In this document: one piece after another, positions 1 to 5,493 of the stretch | Numbering within the stretch: position 1 is the stretch's first letter | How the letters are laid out: each line of letters starts with the position of its first letter | Source of the DNA: Sphingobacteriaceae bacterium | GTDB lineage: Bacteria; Bacteroidota; Bacteroidia; Sphingobacteriales; Sphingobacteriaceae | Direction: 5' to 3' | NCBI GenBank assembly: GCA_025450155.1 | Contig: JANWIB010000133.1 | Location: forward strand, 1-6,291 | Length of the DNA stretch: 6,291 nt | Made by a program: the position numbers and the translations under genes | Notes under the pieces: model-generated | Database searches by the model: none | What the model saw: only the letters and a program-made list of their open reading frames with translations | What the model was told of the DNA's origin: nothing

Positions 1-791
1 AGCCCTAAATCTTCTAAAAAAAGCTGCCTTTCTTCATAACTATCCAGTTCGGCAATTTCAGATTCAATTTTAGCAGAAATTACCAGAACTTCTGCCTTTT
101 CTTCTTTTACGGCCTCTTTTACTTGTTCTACATAGGTGTTACCTGTATTTACAGCACCCTCGTCCACATTACAAACATAGAGTACAGGTTTAGCCGTTAG
201 TAGAAAAAGGTCTGCGATATGCTCTTTATCCTCTTCTGTAATAGGAGCGTTACGGACAGATTTTCCCGATTCTAAGTGGGTTTTAACCATGCTGCATACT
301 TCGTATGCTTTTTTAGCATCTTTATCACCACCGGTTTTAGCCATTTTTTCTACTTTCTGAATTTTCTTGACTACTGTATCCAGATCTTTTAACTGTAACT
401 CCGCGTCGATAATTTCCTTATCCCTGATTGGATCTACTGAGCCATCCACATGGACCACATTTCCATCATCAAAGCATCTTAGAACATGAATGATAGCATT
501 GGTAGCCCGTATATTTCCCAGAAACTGGTTTCCTAAGCCTTCTCCTTTACTAGCACCTTTAACCAGCCCGGCTATATCAACAATTTCGATAGTATTCGGA
601 ACAATTTTATGGGGTTTAACCAGTTCTGCCAGTTTATTTAATCGTTCGTCCGGAACGGTAATTACTCCGATATTGGGTTCGATGGTACAAAACGGAAAGT
701 TAGCAGCCTGTGCTTTTGCGTTCGATAAACAATTAAAAAGTGTTGATTTTCCTACGTTCGGTAATCCTACAATTCCACACTGTAATCCCAT
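1..791 (-). CDS. ychF: Redox-regulated/ribosome-binding P-loop ATPase YchF (Obg-like, OLA1 family), C-terminus cut by window edge
   Basis: YchF is a universally conserved member of the Obg branch of P-loop NTPases. It prefers ATP over GTP, associates with ribosomes and is linked to stress responses. The start is ATG at 791; 263 codons are visible of a family length near 363, so the C-terminal TGS domain and part of the linker lie outside the window. Seen: N-terminus MGLQCGIVGLPNVGKS with the Walker A/G1 motif at residues 9-16, a G3-type DIAGLVKGASKGEG stretch at 72-85, and NVDE at 208-211. NVDE replaces the NKxD guanine-specificity motif, which is the hallmark that separates YchF from true GTPases. 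Residues about 120-180 are charged and helical, matching the family's coiled-coil insertion. The start lies 24 bp after the stop of the upstream ureohydrolase gene on the same strand, so co-transcription is likely. No Shine-Dalgarno sequence precedes the start; the upstream stretch is almost pure A/T, as is usual in Bacteroidota. Family assignment is very secure. Confidence 0.97.
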   Translation of the reverse strand, partial: MGLQCGIVGLPNVGKSTLFNCLSNAKAQAANFPFCTIEPNIGVITVPDERLNKLAELVKPHKIVPNTIEIVDIAGLVKGASKGEGLGNQFLGNIRATNAIIHVLRCFDDGNVVHVDGSVDPIRDKEIIDAELQLKDLDTVVKKIQKVEKMAKTGGDKDAKKAYEVCSMVKTHLESGKSVRNAPITEEDKEHIADLFLLTAKPVLYVCNVDEGAVNTGNTYVEQVKEAVKEEKAEVLVISAKIESEIAELDSYEERQLFLEDLG

Positions 792-815
792 GTATTTATA
801 TAATTTATTTAATTA

Positions 816-1697
816 TTATTTGAAAATATATCCCAGAAGGCGATAAGCTAATTTGGCAAGTGTATATTCTGATAAAATACTTCCCGCTACAGGTGCGCAT
901 TCTACAATATCAAAGCCAACAACATTTCTTTCTGCACATACCCTTTTCAGTAAGTCTAAAGTTTCATTCCATAGTAAGCCATTGGGTTCCGCTGTGCCAA
1001 CAGCGGGCATTATTGACGGATCAAATCCATCGGCATCAATGGTAATGTAAACATCATTGCCTAAGGTGTTAACTAATTCCTCTATCCATAAAGGATTGTT
1101 TCGGATATAATGAGCGTAAAATGTATGGATATTTTCTGATTCTTTAATCAGTGTTGCTTCTTCGATACATTGTGCCCTGATACCCACCTGGCTAATGTTT
1201 ATACCCATTTCATGGATACGTGCCATCACTGAAGCATGTGAATAGAGATTATTCTGGTAGCTGTAACGAAGATCAGAATGTGCATCTAATTGGAGGAGAG
1301 TGAGGTTGGAGTACTTTCTTGAAAAAGCTCTGACAATGCCATATGTTACGGTATGTTCGGCGCCTAAAGAAACAACAAACTTCCTGTCTTCTAATAAACG
1401 CTCGGTTTGTTCTTCAATCAATGTTATTGCTTCAGAATCAATTTTTTTACCAAAATTTAAAGGGTTAAGCGTAGCGATTCCAGTTTTTAAATAGGTTTCG
1501 CATTCCAATTCCTCATCATACAATTCTACAAATTGCGAAGCTTTTAAAATAGCTTCGGGGCCTTTTGCCGAGCCACTCAAATAAGATGAGGTATATTCAT
1601 AAGGTAAAGATTGGATAACCACCTGGCTATTAGCATAACTGCTTTTCGTTTCATCATCAATGCCCAAAAAATTCTGGTCTACAGTAAGATATTGCAT
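816..1697 (-). CDS. speB: Agmatinase-family ureohydrolase (SpeB-like)
   Basis: Ureohydrolases use a dinuclear metal centre to hydrolyse guanidino compounds to urea plus an amine; agmatinase makes putrescine. At 293 residues the protein has typical family length. Expected metal ligands are all visible: H115 in GAEHT, D138, H140 and D142 in DAHSD, and D221 and D223 in DADGFDP. SHASVMARI (residues 153-161) fits the substrate-side helix, and E266 in FDIVE matches the Glu that contacts the guanidinium group. Deviations: the usual GGDHS is GAEHT, the PGTGTP loop reads PAVGTAEPNG (231-240), and the segment after FDIVE reads CAPVAGS rather than the usual P-x-x-D form. Substrate is therefore an inference: agmatine is the default, but guanidinobutyrate or another guanidino compound is possible. 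No arginine decarboxylase gene is in the window to support the agmatine route. It is the first gene of a probable unit with ychF and is preceded by a good -7 promoter element. ATG at 1697 fits the predicted transcription start, about 12 nt upstream. Confidence 0.87.
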   Translation of the reverse strand: MQYLTVDQNFLGIDDETKSSYANSQVVIQSLPYEYTSSYLSGSAKGPEAILKASQFVELYDEELECETYLKTGIATLNPLNFGKKIDSEAITLIEEQTERLLEDRKFVVSLGAEHTVTYGIVRAFSRKYSNLTLLQLDAHSDLRYSYQNNLYSHASVMARIHEMGINISQVGIRAQCIEEATLIKESENIHTFYAHYIRNNPLWIEELVNTLGNDVYITIDADGFDPSIMPAVGTAEPNGLLWNETLDLLKRVCAERNVVGFDIVECAPVAGSILSEYTLAKLAYRLLGYIFK

Positions 1698-1715
1698 TAA
1701 AATCTAAGTTTTTTG

Positions 1716-1745
1716 CAAAGATACAATTAGTTAAGAAGTTAGCAT
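1716..1745 (-). promoter_or_regulatory. Bacteroidota-type promoter for speB-ychF
   Basis: On the minus strand, TATCTTTG (1723 down to 1716) is a full match to the Bacteroidota primary-sigma -7 element TAnnTTTG. Nineteen bases upstream is ATG (1745-1743), a two-of-three match to the -33 TTG. Predicted initiation near 1709 gives a leader of about 12 nt before the speB start at 1697. The -7 element is seen directly; the start site is inferred. Confidence 0.6.
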
Positions 1746-1780
1746 TGGGAGAAAAAATTAATTGAAACTTAAGGTACACA

Positions 1781-1809
1781 TTGGCGGTATAAAACCAGGT
1801 TTATGTTAA
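1781..1809 (+). promoter_or_regulatory. Possible promoter for the small membrane protein/lipoprotein pair
   Basis: TTG (1781-1783) is followed after 18 bp by TATGTTAA (1802-1809), a six-of-eight match to TAnnTTTG. This would give a leader of about 20 nt before the ATG at 1836. TAGTTTTA (1813-1820) is a seven-of-eight -7 match but has no TTG at proper spacing. Some plus-strand promoter is expected here because the flanking genes diverge; which element is used is uncertain. Confidence 0.35.
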
Positions 1810-1835
1810 ATATAGTTTTACTTAATTTTTAAATT

Positions 1836-2063
1836 ATGTTAGGAAAAATTGGATCCTCTATGCTTCTGTTTGGAGTAGGATCAATCGTCTTGTATTTTAT
1901 TGGGTATAATTTGAGGCTGCTTATGTGGATTGATAACTGGGGCGAAACCGTTGGTTGGGGAATACGTGGTGGATTAGTAGTAGTAGGTGGATTATTATGG
2001 TTATTTGGAAGCAGTAAGGGCGAAGTTGAAACTGAAACGGAAAAAGAATCGGTAGAGAATTAA
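1836..2063 (+). CDS. Small two-helix inner-membrane protein, function unknown
   Basis: A 75-residue protein that I do not recognise as a named family. Residues about 7-24 form a first hydrophobic helix (SSMLLFGVGSIVLYFIGY). Residues 25-44 form a Trp- and Gly-rich connector containing WIDNWGETVGWGIR. Residues 45-59 form a Gly-rich second helix (GGLVVVGGLLWLFG), and 61-75 are a hydrophilic tail dominated by Glu. By the positive-inside rule the Arg/Lys distribution is ambiguous: K4, R27, R44 and K61 are spread on both sides of the helices. There is no signal-peptidase or lipobox motif. The stop is followed after only 9 bp by the start of the DUF3829-like lipoprotein, so the two are almost certainly co-transcribed. 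The start ATG at 1836 has an A/T-only leader and no Shine-Dalgarno sequence, as elsewhere in the window. Gene reality is supported by the close spacing to the next gene, the coherent two-helix design and a divergent upstream region. Function cannot be stated. Confidence 0.8.
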   Translation: MLGKIGSSMLLFGVGSIVLYFIGYNLRLLMWIDNWGETVGWGIRGGLVVVGGLLWLFGSSKGEVETETEKESVEN

Positions 2064-2072
2064 AATTGAAAA

Positions 2073-3041
2073 ATGATGAAAAAAAGTTTATTAATTTTAT
2101 TAGCTATATTAACTGTAGCCACAGCGTGCAACAATAAGGGCGCAAAAGTTGCTGAATCTGAAACCAGTGAAGCCGGCCAAAAGCTTCAAGGCACAATAGT
2201 CGAAATCTATAACAACCTTTATCCAAAGGTAGAGTCATCAGTAGATACGTATTCAAGGATTTTTGATTACGAAAAAGGCCCACAAGGTGATGAAAAAAAT
2301 GTCGAAAGCAATATATGGTCCTTAGACCTTAAGCCCGACTATTCAACTGATCAGAAAATTAAAGAATTTAATAAAGCCGCTTCTGATGATGAGTTATCTA
2401 AAACTGGTTTATCGTATACCAAATCATATCTTGAGTTGTCCAAAATTGTAGAAGACATGAAAACTTACTACAAAAGGGGCGACTATAAGGATGATAGTTT
2501 TGTCAAAGGAAAACAATTGCATACCGCCTTTAAACGGACACTAGAAGAATTTTATGGGCATCAGGATAAGCTGCATTCTATTTTGGAAGAAATTGAGAAT
2601 AAGGAAAACAAAACAGAGATAGAAGATGCAGTAGAAAATAAGTATAAAGCCAAAGAGCAGTTTTATAGGTTAACCATGCTTTCTAAAGAACTGTTAACTA
2701 TGTCGAAAAAATCAGTGGATAAAATTGATAAAGGACAATTTAAGGCTAAAGTTGAACAGTTTGACAAATCTCTTTCCGAGTTTTCTTCTGTTTTAACCTC
2801 AAATAAGGAAGAGCTTAAAAAAGATACTTACAAAGGAATTTTATATGATATGTTGGAAATGTATAAAAAAGATTGCGACGAGTTTTATGGAAAAGCTAAA
2901 ACGATGAGTAGAAAATTAGAAGATCCAATAAAAGAAACTACAGATGAACAATCCATTCGCGAGAATATGTTATCTGAATATAACAGCATGGTTAATTCAT
3001 ATAACAATGTGATGGAATATAAAGACCATTTTGAGTTTTAA
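2073..3041 (+). CDS. DUF3829-like (YiiG-type) periplasmic lipoprotein
   Basis: A 322-residue lipoprotein of unknown function. Seen: an N-terminal signal peptide with MMKK, a hydrophobic core (residues 5-15) and a lipobox-type end ATAC with Cys at residue 19; Ala at -3 is weaker than the usual Leu. A short polar linker (20-36) follows. The rest is strongly charged and predicted helical, with repeated Tyr/Lys/Glu-rich helices and no other membrane segment. The end carries SEYNSMVNSYNNVMEY (residues 301-316), resembling the YN-rich terminal motif of DUF3829 proteins such as Escherichia coli YiiG. I base the family call on this motif, length and architecture, from memory and without a profile search. 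Residues after the Cys (NNKGAK) lack the acidic cluster of the Bacteroidota surface-export signal, so a periplasm-facing anchor is inferred. Two adjacent ATGs (2073 and 2076) make the exact start uncertain by one codon. It forms a unit with the small membrane protein 9 bp upstream and is followed by two hairpin terminators. Confidence 0.82.
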   Translation: MMKKSLLILLAILTVATACNNKGAKVAESETSEAGQKLQGTIVEIYNNLYPKVESSVDTYSRIFDYEKGPQGDEKNVESNIWSLDLKPDYSTDQKIKEFNKAASDDELSKTGLSYTKSYLELSKIVEDMKTYYKRGDYKDDSFVKGKQLHTAFKRTLEEFYGHQDKLHSILEEIENKENKTEIEDAVENKYKAKEQFYRLTMLSKELLTMSKKSVDKIDKGQFKAKVEQFDKSLSEFSSVLTSNKEELKKDTYKGILYDMLEMYKKDCDEFYGKAKTMSRKLEDPIKETTDEQSIRENMLSEYNSMVNSYNNVMEYKDHFEF

Positions 3042-3053
3042 TTAGTTGTCAAG

Positions 3054-3103
3054 CAAGTTAAAGAGAAAGCCGGAAAATATTTTCCGGCTTTCTCTTTAAC
3101 TTG
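3054..3103. terminator. Perfect 50-bp palindrome, probable bidirectional terminator
   Basis: The arms 3054-3078 and 3079-3103 are exact reverse complements of 25 bases each, with the core GCCGGAAAATATTTTCCGGC. As RNA it makes a long stem with an A/U-only tip, flanked by U/C-rich sequence on both strands. It begins 12 bp after the lipoprotein stop and lies between converging genes, so a terminator or 3'-end stabiliser role on both strands is the simplest reading. Confidence 0.75.
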
Positions 3104-3116
3104 ACTAAAAAGCTAC

Positions 3117-3148
3117 AAAACCATTCCTAATTTGGGAATGGTTTTTTT
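3117..3148 (+). terminator. Rho-independent terminator
   Basis: The arms AAAACCATTCC (3117-3127) and GGAATGGTTTT (3135-3145) enclose a 7-base loop and run into seven T's (3142-3148) on the plus strand. This is the stronger intrinsic terminator for the lipoprotein unit. On the minus strand the same stem is followed by only four T's before GTAGC, so it could also act, more weakly, on transcripts leaving the DUF3276 gene that ends at 3167. Confidence 0.85.
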
Positions 3149-3166
3149 ATATCAAGGAATTTGTTA

Positions 3167-3496
3167 CTAAATATCAAAAGAAAAGTCGTCTTCCGCCTTG
3201 GTAGGTTCAGTGCTGTTTTCCGTAAATTCGTATCTTTTTTCTACTACTTCCTGATGGGCTTTGATATAATCTACAGTTTCTTTAAGCCCTTCAGCAAATT
3301 TTTCAAAATCTTCTTTGTATAAAAAGATTTTGTGTTTTACAAAAACTCCGTCTTCTAAACGTTTTTTACTTTCAGTAACGGTAATGTAGTAATCATTTGA
3401 CCTTGTGGACTTTACATCAAAAAAATAAGTCCGTTTTCCGGCCCGTACTTTTTTTGAAAAAACCTCTTCTCGCTCTTTGTTATCAAAATCTCCCAT
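3167..3496 (-). CDS. DUF3276 / PUR-family DNA- and RNA-binding protein
   Basis: A small, presumably cytosolic, nucleic-acid-binding protein of the bacterial PUR (PUR-alpha-like) family, characteristic of Bacteroidota and related to Borrelia BpuR. At 109 residues it is of usual size. Seen: a charged N-terminus, then beta-rich stretches VRAGKRTYFFDVKST (17-31) and DYYITVTESKKR (35-46), then FVKHKIFLY (52-60) and an amphipathic helix about 61-82. This is the four-strand plus helix order of one PUR repeat. RTYFFDVK and ITESKK-like motifs are typical of the family; the basic and aromatic residues on the strands are the expected nucleic-acid contacts. The tail (91-109) is acidic and probably disordered. 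It lies 77 bp downstream of the ABC exporter on the same strand and has a convincing promoter of its own, so it can be transcribed alone or by read-through. Its cellular role in Bacteroidota is not established; RNA or single-stranded DNA binding is inferred from the family. Confidence 0.92.
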   Translation of the reverse strand: MGDFDNKEREEVFSKKVRAGKRTYFFDVKSTRSNDYYITVTESKKRLEDGVFVKHKIFLYKEDFEKFAEGLKETVDYIKAHQEVVEKRYEFTENSTEPTKAEDDFSFDI

Positions 3497-3501
3497 TGTG
3501 C

Positions 3502-3513
3502 AGTTAGTTAGTT
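3502..3513 (-). repeat. Three tandem AACT units in the DUF3276 gene leader
   Basis: The minus strand reads AACTAACTAACT from 3513 to 3502, directly between the predicted transcription start (about 3517) and the ATG at 3496. The repeat is seen directly; any regulatory role is inference. Confidence 0.7.
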
Positions 3514-3523
3514 TAGCTTGCGG

Positions 3524-3554
3524 TAAATATAAAGGAATAATTTTTAAAGTTCAA
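3524..3554 (-). promoter_or_regulatory. Bacteroidota-type promoter for the DUF3276 gene
   Basis: On the minus strand TTG (3554-3552) is followed after 20 bp by TATATTTA (3531-3524), a seven-of-eight match to TAnnTTTG at good spacing. Predicted initiation near 3517 leaves a leader of about 20 nt that contains an AACT tandem repeat. It lies wholly in the gap after the ABC exporter stop at 3574. Confidence 0.6.
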
Positions 3555-3573
3555 AAAACAATTTTTAACCTAA

Positions 3574-5370
3574 TTACATGTTATTTTCAATTTCCTGTTC
3601 CTCGAGCAGCTGTCTTTCATAAAGTTCAAAATAAGTTCCCCGCTTTTCAAGCAACATTTCATGAGTACCATGCTCTATAACTTCACCTGCATCTAAAACC
3701 AGAATTTGATCCGCATTTTTTATGGTTGATACCCTGTGGGCAATTAAAATAGTTGTTTTCCCCTTCATTTTTTTGCCCAAGTTATTAAGTATTTCCTCTT
3801 CGGTGCGGGTGTCTACGGCAGAAAGACAATCGTCAAATATCAAAATCTGTGGATTGCGTACCAGGGCTCTTGCAATAGAAGTACGTTGTTTCTGCCCGCC
3901 CGATAAGGTAATGCCTCTTTCACCTATAACTGTTTCAAATCCTTTATCAAATTGAATGATGTTGTGGTAAATAGCGGCATCTTTAGCCGCCTGCTCTACT
4001 TTTTGTATATCGGTTTTGGATTCGCCAAAGGCAATGTTGTTCGCAATAGTATCCGAAAAGAGAAATACTTCCTGCGGAACAAATCCAATTTGGTCCCGGT
4101 AATGATGCAAGTTTAATTCTGTGATGGCCTTACCATCAATAAGAATAGTGCCTTGGCTGGTATCATACATGCGCATGAGGAGATTGGCAATAGTAGATTT
4201 TCCGGAGCCTGTTTTTCCTATAATTGCTAAAAAACCACCTGGTTTTACCCGAAAGGAAATAGTATTAAGGGCCTTTATTCCTGTGTCAGGATAAGTAAAA
4301 CTTACCGCTCTAAATTCTATATCGCCTTTTAGAGCAAATTGCTCATCATTAATTTGTTTGATCTCCGGTTTTGTCTGTAGAAACTCATTAATTCGTTTTT
4401 GAGATGCTGCTGCACGTTGAATTAACGAGGTTACCCAGCCTAACGAGGTTACCGGAAAGGTTAATTGGTTTACATATATAATAAACTCGGCAATGTTGCC
4501 CGAGGTAATGTTACCCTTCATGGTTTCGATTCCGCCTATATATACCGTTATAATGGTGCTTAACCCAATTAATAACAACATAATCGGGTAAAACATCGCC
4601 TGAACTTTTACCAGGGACATGGAGTCAGTTTTATACGCTTCGCTTTCTGCAGCAAACTTTCCCCTTACATCTTTTTCTCTTACGTAGGATTTAATTACCC
4701 TTATTCCCGAAAATGTTTCTTGAACAAATCCCGAAATTTTTGATAGCCTTTCCTGTATCCGTTCGCTACGATAATTAATTATTTGATGTACATAGTAAAT
4801 GGTAAAGACTAAAACCGGCAAAGGTAAAATGGCATAAATAGTGAGTTTTATATTTACGCTGGCCATGGCAATAATTACCAGAATAAAAAGCACAGTGGTA
4901 TTAATGGTATACATGATAGCTGGTCCTACATACATTCTTACACGGCTTACATCTTCCGTTACCCGGTTCATTAGGTCGCCAGTATTATTGCGGCGATAAA
5001 AGGCCATGGATAGATTTTGGTAATGCTGATAAATTTCATTTTTTAGGTCATATTCAATATGCCTGGACATCAGAATGATGGTTTGCCGCATAAAGAAAAG
5101 AAAGATACCCCGTATTAGCGCCAGAGCCAGAACGATTGCCCCAAACAATAATAAACTATAGCCAAAAATTGTATAAACTAATGCTTGCCTGTCAAATCCA
5201 TTAAATAACCGATATAAGCTGATATTTTCTTTAACCAGGTCAAAAGAAACGCGAATAACTTGTGCCGGAAGAATGGCAAAAATGTTAGAAATGATTACAA
5301 ATAATATTCCGGGAACCAGTTTCCACCGGTATTTATAGAAGAATTTATTCAGGTAAGCTAAGTCTTTCAT
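3574..5370 (-). CDS. ABC exporter half-transporter (MdlA/MsbA-type, fused membrane and ATPase domains)
   Basis: A 598-residue inner-membrane half-transporter that works as a homo- or heterodimer to export a hydrophobic compound, lipid or drug; the substrate is unknown. Numbering is from ATG 5370. Six membrane helices are visible at about 17-40, 66-92, 153-173, 176-195, 257-280 and 292-315. The ATPase domain has Walker A GKTGSGKS at 385-392, Q-loop Gln at 433, signature LSGGQ at 489-493, D-loop SAVD at 517-520 and H-loop His at 545. Walker B reads LIFDD (510-514): Asp514 stands where the catalytic Glu normally is. That pattern, with LSAVDTRTE after it, resembles MdlA/YheI-type members that form one half of asymmetric heterodimers; no partner gene is in the window. 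A TTG at 5385 would extend the frame by five codons, but it overlaps the -7 promoter element, so ATG 5370 is preferred. It diverges from nusB and lies upstream of the DUF3276 gene. Confidence 0.93.
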   Translation of the reverse strand: MKDLAYLNKFFYKYRWKLVPGILFVIISNIFAILPAQVIRVSFDLVKENISLYRLFNGFDRQALVYTIFGYSLLLFGAIVLALALIRGIFLFFMRQTIILMSRHIEYDLKNEIYQHYQNLSMAFYRRNNTGDLMNRVTEDVSRVRMYVGPAIMYTINTTVLFILVIIAMASVNIKLTIYAILPLPVLVFTIYYVHQIINYRSERIQERLSKISGFVQETFSGIRVIKSYVREKDVRGKFAAESEAYKTDSMSLVKVQAMFYPIMLLLIGLSTIITVYIGGIETMKGNITSGNIAEFIIYVNQLTFPVTSLGWVTSLIQRAAASQKRINEFLQTKPEIKQINDEQFALKGDIEFRAVSFTYPDTGIKALNTISFRVKPGGFLAIIGKTGSGKSTIANLLMRMYDTSQGTILIDGKAITELNLHHYRDQIGFVPQEVFLFSDTIANNIAFGESKTDIQKVEQAAKDAAIYHNIIQFDKGFETVIGERGITLSGGQKQRTSIARALVRNPQILIFDDCLSAVDTRTEEEILNNLGKKMKGKTTILIAHRVSTIKNADQILVLDAGEVIEHGTHEMLLEKRGTYFELYERQLLEEQEIENNM

Positions 5371-5382
5371 ATCAGGAAGTAA

Positions 5383-5390
5383 CAAAAGTA
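5383..5390 (-). promoter_or_regulatory. -7 promoter element for the ABC exporter
   Basis: On the minus strand TACTTTTG (5390-5383) is a perfect match to the Bacteroidota TAnnTTTG element. Initiation would fall near 5376-5378, giving a very short leader before ATG 5370. No clear -33 TTG was found at 17-21 bp upstream. The element decides the gene start, since the TTG at 5385-5383 is part of it. Confidence 0.6.
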
Positions 5391-5443
5391 AGGATTTAGC
5401 TTGTACGATTGGGTAATAATGGCTATGAATATCTAAATTTTAC

Positions 5444-5451
5444 TACTTTTG
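5444..5451 (+). promoter_or_regulatory. -7 promoter element for nusB
   Basis: TACTTTTG is a perfect TAnnTTTG match on the plus strand and is identical to the exporter's element on the other strand. The two elements are 53 bp apart and point away from each other, so their upstream regions overlap. Predicted initiation near 5457 gives a leader of about 37 nt to the ATG at 5494. No good -33 TTG was seen. Confidence 0.6.
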
Positions 5452-5493
5452 TCCACAATTACAAAAGCATCATACAGATCGTTCTTACCATAT

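Noticed and set aside
835..844. Possible separate ychF promoter: TATATTTT at about 825-832 on the minus strand
   Set aside because: It matches seven of eight -7 positions, but the only nearby TTG is about 26 bp upstream and the sequence is inside the end of the speB gene in A/T-rich DNA.
490..846. Plus-strand open frame of 118 codons
   Set aside because: It is antisense to ychF, whose motifs are unmistakable, and its translation shows no coherent protein features.
853..1494. Three short plus-strand frames opposite the ureohydrolase
   Set aside because: All are antisense shadows of a gene with a complete set of catalytic residues.
1792..1802. AAACCAGGTTT inverted repeat as a possible operator in the divergent gap
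   Set aside because: The arms are only 5 bp and no regulator gene is nearby; chance is sufficient.
1803..1832. Nine-codon upstream frame (ATG to TAA) before the small membrane protein
   Set aside because: It overlaps the likely promoter, has no supporting initiation signal and is easily produced by chance in A/T-rich DNA.
3477..3955. Plus-strand frames opposite the DUF3276 gene start and the exporter ATPase domain
   Set aside because: They overlap conserved coding sequence and promoters on the other strand and have no recognisable product.
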